Shown piece after piece: positions 58,841 through 64,000 of a DNA stretch of 64,000 nt; positions within the stretch are counted from its first letter, which is position 1; each line of letters starts with the position of its first letter. The position numbers were made by a program, and so were the translations under genes. The notes under the pieces are model-generated. The model was not told the DNA's origin. It did not search any database and was given only the letters and a program-made list of their open reading frames with translations. The DNA comes from Heliopora coerulea (Eukaryota; Cnidaria; Anthozoa; Scleralcyonacea; Helioporidae), in assembly GCA_030142905.1 (NCBI GenBank), contig JASJOG010000029.1:1679001-1743000 (forward strand). Direction: 5' to 3'.

Positions 58841-60655
58841 CTTTTACAGCAATCTGGATTCTTGATATGTGCCTAATCAAAATCACTGCATATTCTGTGT
58901 TTGTTGCCTTCTTAGGAAAACGACAGCAGTTGCTATAGAAGGCTGGTGCTGTCACATCATTACTGTCTTGGCAAGACCACTTAGCAAACTTTCCTTGTAG
59001 TCGGGTGTAAAAACCTAAGGGAATGCAACGATGCTTGAAATTGATGTATAAGGAAGGGTGTGAGCACTTGGCCAATACCTCTTGGATCTTTTTCTCCTCG
59101 AATTTCAATTTCACCATTGATGGTACCAAATACACGTTTTCTCTCCATTCACAAATTAAATTTGCTCTAACCATAATTCTTACCAGAGCGTCTTCTTGAC
59201 CCTGGTGCTCCTCCATAGCAGAAGGCAGTACAGCTAAATCAAGCTTACCATTGTCAGTCAGGTCGTCCCAAAAGGATGCTCGTTTACCTGAACAATCTGC
59301 AGGTGGAGGGACGGTAAGTACTTTGGTTAACAACTTCACTAGCCACCGTGGATCGAGCACGACTAGATTTTTTTCTGGCTGGTTACCATCAAAATGAACG
59401 ATTATGTTCTGTTCATGAAGGTAATTAATTGCTGTGCTGAAATTTTCAATCACTTTACATTGCTTTCCAATCTCCCTTGCTCTCTCAAGCGTAATATATG
59501 GGTTTCCACGTCGCCTTTCTATCCCGAAAGCACGTTCTAGCCTTAGCCACTTCATTGGAGTTTCTTCTTGGGCTTTCAAAATGGCTTGCGCAGTTTTGAA
59601 GATCTTCTCTCTAAGCTGTTGAATCTGATCGTCTTCTTCACCAGTTGATACGCAGGTATTATCGATGACATACCTGGCAACAATGTGCAAATCGCACTTA
59701 ATTTTTTTAAAACTATTTAGAAGAACTTTCTGTACTTCTTTGATCTTGTTGTTCACTTGGTCAGGAGTACCCTGAAGCTTGTCAGGCTTAGTGAGAACGA
59801 GAATAGTAGCTGGCAGGTTGTACTCATCACTTACACTCTTCTCCAACTCTCCATAACATTCGCTTATGGTGTCAATAGCTGACATCCACCTGTTTGCATA
59901 ATCTAAATTGGTTTCCACCAGATAATTCTCACACGGTATCTGTTTACCTAGGCTCTCATCCACGAACAATGGTTCCGCTTTTGCATGAGGCGGCTTGTCC
60001 AGATCTACCACGAGAACAAATATGGAATGGAGCCTCATCATTATTGAGTGAATGTCGTAAAAGACGGATTGGCCTGCAACGTCACAAAGAAACAGTCTAA
60101 TCACGTCCATATCATTGCTATACTGATCAACCTTTTTTATTTCTTGTTTCATCTCTTCCCGCAGACGGTATGGTACAGGATCATGTGGAACTGAAAGGCT
60201 GTCCCTAAGGTTTGCATCTTCAACATCTCTTTCACAATGACCAATTTCATCTCCGTTTCCTTGTCTACGTTCTGTTCCATCTTTATGTCCATCTCCTCCT
60301 CCATGTGTGCTCTTTTCTCCAGTTGTACGAGCTTCTTTATATTCCACTTCTTGCTGTAGCAAAGCGTTCATCCTCTTGGCAGCTTCTATACCAATTTCAT
60401 GGTTAGTATAGTCTTCGGATGCCAAGAGTTGCCTATCACGTGAAAGTTTCCAAGGTTTTGACTTTTCCCTTTCCTCTACTTCCACACAATCAATATCGAT
60501 GCCAACAGTGCTTTCTTGTTGCTCGTTAAATGATTGGCCTAGTAGGCTTCTCTTCAATGAAGTCTTACCCACACGGTCTTGTCCGATGAAAAGCACGGAT
60601 ATTCTATTGTTTCTTTTTTTCCCATCCTGCAGGACTTCCTGCACTGCCAAAGATT
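58841..60655 (-). CDS. Roc-COR/death-domain protein: Roc-COR exon
   Basis: A single exon of 1,815 bases, phase 1 at both ends (acceptor TTTTTTTAAAG, donor AAAAG|GTACTA). It encodes 605 residues. The Roc GTPase is complete: P-loop GQDRVGKTS, switch-I region STVGIDID, DVAGQ in the G3 position, and TKPD in the G4 position. A long acidic and charged insert lies between switch I and DVAGQ (about residues 90-165 of the exon). COR follows, with TPMKWLRLERAFG, VLDPRWLVKLLTKV and LICEWRENVYLVPSMVK. In Roco proteins the Roc domain binds GTP and COR mediates dimerisation; they act as scaffolds in cytosolic signalling. There is no kinase domain here. Upstream in-frame sequence beyond the acceptor is intron read-through. 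Confidence 0.85.
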
Positions 60656-60875
60656 CTTTAAAAAAATGAAAGAAGACGGAAAACAAAAACACTGCAGTCA
60701 CTGCGAGGTATGGTATAGAGTTTAAAATAATTTCTCTTACCAATTTAATATTCTCGCTTTCCTTAAATAAACCAAAGTGGTAAGACTTGTTAGCTATCAA
60801 AATTTGGTCAAGAGACCCTATCCCCCTATAGTTTTCAGGAGTTTTTTTTTATTTATAGCATCAAAAAGAACTTAC

Positions 60876-61157
60876 CTTTCTTCTTTTCATTCATGATATC
60901 TTTAATGAGTGCATAGAAGGCGTTTTTAATGTTGATATTTCTCAGCGCGCTACACTCCAAATGTTTTATGTTATTTTGACATGCAAACTGTTCAGCAGAG
61001 TTTGTTTCCACCTCACGTTTTTCTACCAAGTCGCATTTGTTTCCGACAATCAGCATCTTTCCTCTAATGGGTGGATAATTATTAATTGTAAGCCGGTCAC
61101 AAAGGAAATCAAAGGATTTCTTATTTGTAATATCATAAACAAGGAGTGTTCCATCAG
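60876..61157 (-). CDS. Roc-COR/death-domain protein: Rab-like GTPase half-domain exon
   Basis: Acceptor TTTCCAG, strong donor AAAG|GTAAGT, 282 bases, phase 1 at both ends. The residues (A)DGTLLVYDITNKKSFDFL, then GNKCDLVEKREV, then CSALRNINIKNAFYALIKDI are the second half of a Rab-family small GTPase: the strand-4 YDIT, the G4 motif NKCD, the G5 motif SAL and the final helix. The first half (P-loop, switches, DTAG) should lie in exons further right and was not found. Without the splice the frame ends in KFFLML, with no prenylation cysteine. Spliced, it continues NEKKKESLAVQEV into Roc. The gene therefore appears to encode two GTPase domains in tandem. Confidence 0.75.
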
Positions 61158-61230
61158 CTGGAAATCTGTTAAATACCAGAAAAAAGCTTTTTTAAGTTTG
61201 TTGTGTAAAAACATAGGCCTGCATACTCAT

Positions 61231-61337
61231 CTCCCTCTGTCTCTCTCTCTCTGTGTCTCTCTCTGTCTGTCTCTCTGTTTCTGTCTCTCTCTCTGTCTGT
61301 CTCTCTGTCTCTCTGTCTCTCTCTCTTTCTGTCTATC
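61231..61337. repeat. TCTC/TCTG microsatellite
   Basis: CTCT and CTGT units, the reverse in composition of the array at 15.4 kb. Confidence 0.95.
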
Positions 61338-61339
61338 CG

Positions 61340-62150
61340 TCTATCATTTGAGACAGACGTCTGAATGTGCTCTGGATATTAGGGATTTTAAGCAAACACT
61401 ACGGCAACGTCGCTGGGAACGCGTCCGTACAACAGAAATAAACAAGAGGAGTAAATGATTTCAAGTCGAAAGAGTATTTCAAACGTCGTCCTAGTTGAAT
61501 ACAGTTCAGAGCATTTTCATGGTTCCAAGGATACGAAGCCTGGAATACGTGAAACGTTTCCCGCGAGGTTATTGGTCCGAAAACTACGTAATAATACTCG
61601 ATATTCACCTGCAGGTGACCATAAAAATGAAAGCACAGAAGCAAAATAGTGGCCACCACTGAAAATGTGACCTAGGAATTTTTAAAACACCTCGTTCACT
61701 GATTTCTTTCAGATAATCACGTATGTAATTATACTTAAAGAATTATTTGTCTCTGGCTTAGTGAATATTTATGGATAATTCCCTCGACGTCGTTTCGGAA
61801 ATTATTAAACATATTCACTTCGTCTTTGGTGAGTAATTGTTATATATACATACGCAAATACGCACAGCGAAAATTTTTTCTCCCCAGTCACTGCACGTGT
61901 GACTCCATGCATGTTAAGATTTAGTAACTTCGCACTGCGCTTCGCGCAGTGGGTGAGAGGAATTCTGGTGCCTTTTTTATTCAAATTGAGGATATTAACC
62001 ACTTAATAAATGACGTTTTTATTATTTCTTTTTTTCTTTGCGGGGGATTTTCGTAGTTCTCTCATTAGTTCTTTTGATATAATTTGTTGCAGTCCGACAA
62101 CGGTATTCATGAAAGGGTAAAGACCTCAGGTTACGGGCATTATCTACCTG
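61340..62150. other. No gene seen
   Basis: The missing first half of the Rab-like domain would be expected here or further right, but no P-loop or DTAG segment is recognised on the minus strand. Confidence 0.4.
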
Positions 62151-62154
62151 ATAG

Positions 62155-62420
62155 GATAACTTTACAATCAACCTACACTGCCGAAGTCAACTGAAAAATG
62201 TTGACTCGAGCAGGATTTGAACTCGCACCTTCGGGATACGGGTCCGCCGCTCTACCTGTTTAACTATCGATAGCTCAACAGGTAGAGCGGCGGACCAGTA
62301 TCCCGAGGGTCCGAGTTCAAATCCCGCTCGAGTCAACATTTTTCAGTTGACTTCGGCAGTGTAGGTTAATTGTGAAGTTGTCGTTTCATAATACCCTGAG
62401 GATGATTCTGAAATAGAATG
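62155..62420. repeat. tRNA-like palindrome (foldback) with SINE tail
   Basis: A near-perfect palindrome of about 200 bases is centred at about 62,268 on ATCGAT. Each arm is tRNA-like: A-box TAGCTCAACAGGTAGAGCG, B-box GAGTTCAAATCCC, then CGCTCGAGTCAACA and TCAGTTGACTTCGGCAGTG. The right side continues into a tail reading CCCTGAGGATGATTCTGAAA. Confidence 0.85.
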
Positions 62421-62424
62421 GAAA

Positions 62425-63365
62425 CACTACCTGATAGGTTCTACGCAAAACCAGTGCAGCACTGCATGTCGCGGGTTGTCATTTTACGCAATGATATACG
62501 TGTATAGTCGCATGCCTTGGATGACTGGATCAGCGAAACACTGGCGTGGTAAACTTGAAGATGACGTTCAAAGTAAATGATACGATAACTGTGTCAAGTA
62601 CTTACGGCCCTTTCCATGTCTCTAGGTTTATCCTTTTATCACCTTAATTTAAAAACGATCATATATCAATAAAATGTGAAGGAGTTTGTCGTTACAAAAC
62701 TGTTTCAAATTGAAAAATATATGTTTAAAGAGAACGAGAGAATTGTATTTAAATTATCCAGAAGTATCTTCAGAAGATACATACACATTCTTGCAAGATT
62801 AATTACAGTTACATGTACCTCAACAGATAAGTCGAAGTACAGATTATATCGTTTGAATGAGGTATGTGCAGAAACTACGGTCAGTCAGTCCGTTTTTAGA
62901 TGTCAGGTATATATCATATCGCAACATGAATGAACACTAAAAATTGGAAATGAGCCTGTCTTGGAAAGAAAAGATTATTTCGGTTATACTTTTTAATCAT
63001 ATGAATTGCTAATTCTACTGGACATTGTAGATTGCTTCAAATCAAGTTCATTCCACTAATCCACTGGACTGATATGAATGTGCCGAACCGCTTGGTGGCG
63101 AGTAGTGCCAGCTACACTTGTTTTGCAGTCATCCATTGAAAATATCAAAGGTAAACTGGTACTGCAGCGAATACGCACACTAACAATAAACAAAATGGAT
63201 TGGTTGGTGAAATGTTTTAATTTCAATTTAAAAATCTTAAAAAATATTGAGAATAAAATGAACATCGAGAGCCACCCACCATTGGTCAAAAATATTTAAA
63301 CTATAATGTTCAACCATACAAATTGTGTGCTTCAGTTTGTTGTAATCTAAATATCGGTCCCGTCC
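62425..63365. other. No gene seen
   Basis: Short ORFs on both strands without recognised domains. Part may be the decayed front of the LINE that follows. Confidence 0.4.
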
Positions 63366-63369
63366 TTAT

Positions 63370-64000
63370 GAGGGACTGGACCGAAACCACTTTGTCAGGA
63401 GATTTTAACCTTGATTATGCCACTTCAAATATCTCGACAACAACCAAAATCCTCCTGTGCGTGACAAAACTGTATTGTCTGAAACAGTTAATTGATAAAT
63501 GCATGAGAGTTATGGAACACTCCAGGACGTTAATCGACTTATTTTTTTACTTCTATACCTGAATTGTATACCTCCGGAGTTATACATATCGGCTTTTCCG
63601 ATCACTTTACTATTTTTGGAAATAAGGGAACTACACAGAGTAAAGTCTATACCGCCTTGGATTGACGATATTAGGAACTATAAAAGTTATGATCCCGTAT
63701 TATTTAAAACAGACCTGAATTATGTCCCCTGGGATATACTGGAAATCGTATTAAATTTTGAAGAAGCATGGAACTCTTTTAAACATCTGTTTAAAACCGC
63801 TGCCGACAATCACGCGCCAGTTATTACGCACCGTGTGCATGAAAGATCGTTGCATGGATTACAAACGATATAAAGAAGCTAATGAAAGAACGCGATTACT
63901 ACCATAAAAAGCTGTTAATACAAATAAAGAGATTTTCTGGAGCAAATCTAGCACTACGTAATACAGTCACTACAAAATTACGGAAAGAGGAAAGTAATTA
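63370..64000 (+). pseudogene. LINE endonuclease region, cut by window end
   Basis: Plus-strand pieces in changing frames keep the order of a non-LTR retrotransposon. First comes SGDFNLDYATS, the GDFN motif of the apurinic-like endonuclease; then MEHSRTLIDLFF; then GFSDHFTIF with the closing S-D-H motif of the endonuclease. The linker to the reverse transcriptase follows: LNYVPWDILEIV, FEEAWNSFKHLFKTAADNHAP and KKLMKERDYYHKK. Frameshifts and a stop show it is inactive. It runs off the right edge, where the polymerase would follow. Confidence 0.75.

Noticed and set aside
60961..61458. Plus-strand ORF of 165 codons
   Set aside because: It overlaps the Rab-like exon antisense and then runs through a CTCT microsatellite.

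Overview
The window looks like nuclear DNA of a cnidarian, most likely a stony coral or sea anemone. This is an inference. It is AT-rich and intron-containing, and it is crowded with Penelope-like elements carrying GIY-YIG endonucleases, non-LTR retrotransposon pieces, hAT-type MITEs and tRNA-derived repeats. The few host genes are of kinds common in cnidarian genomes: a Roc-COR/death-domain protein, PTB-domain genes and a monocarboxylate transporter. No rRNA, CRISPR array or bacterial operon is visible.

Layout. Bases 1-12,520 and 35,798-48,351 are two direct copies of one roughly 12.5 kb segment, about 90-95% alike by eye. Each copy carries a single-exon PTB-domain gene resembling FAM43 (intact at 5,846-6,667; broken by a 28-base deletion at 41,676-42,472), a death-domain last exon on the minus strand (11,731-12,044 and 47,563-47,876), and the 3' end of a LINE at its right edge. 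In copy 1 that LINE edge abuts the 3' part of another PTB-family gene (12,521-12,879). A further full-length PTB-family gene (26,310-27,131) lies between the copies.

Bases 12,880-35,797 between the copies are mostly repeats: hAT-type MITEs (two with perfect 8-bp target-site duplications), LINE 3' fragments, foldback elements, a decayed Penelope element, tRNA-like palindromes, about 30 units of a 52-bp minisatellite (31,020-32,680), and a decayed hAT-like transposase (33,030-33,810).

From 48 to 54 kb, two nearly identical Penelope GIY-YIG copies in opposite orientation flank the first coding exon of a monocarboxylate transporter. From 55.0 to 61.2 kb, four minus-strand exons join in frame to make the main gene of the window: a Rab-like GTPase half-domain, a Roc-COR module, a Cys/His-rich segment and a death domain. 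All the internal junctions are phase 1, so each exon between them is a symmetric unit. The right end holds a tRNA-like palindrome and a LINE endonuclease fragment cut by the window edge.

The exon joins are read from splice motifs and reading phase only. No transcript evidence is available here.
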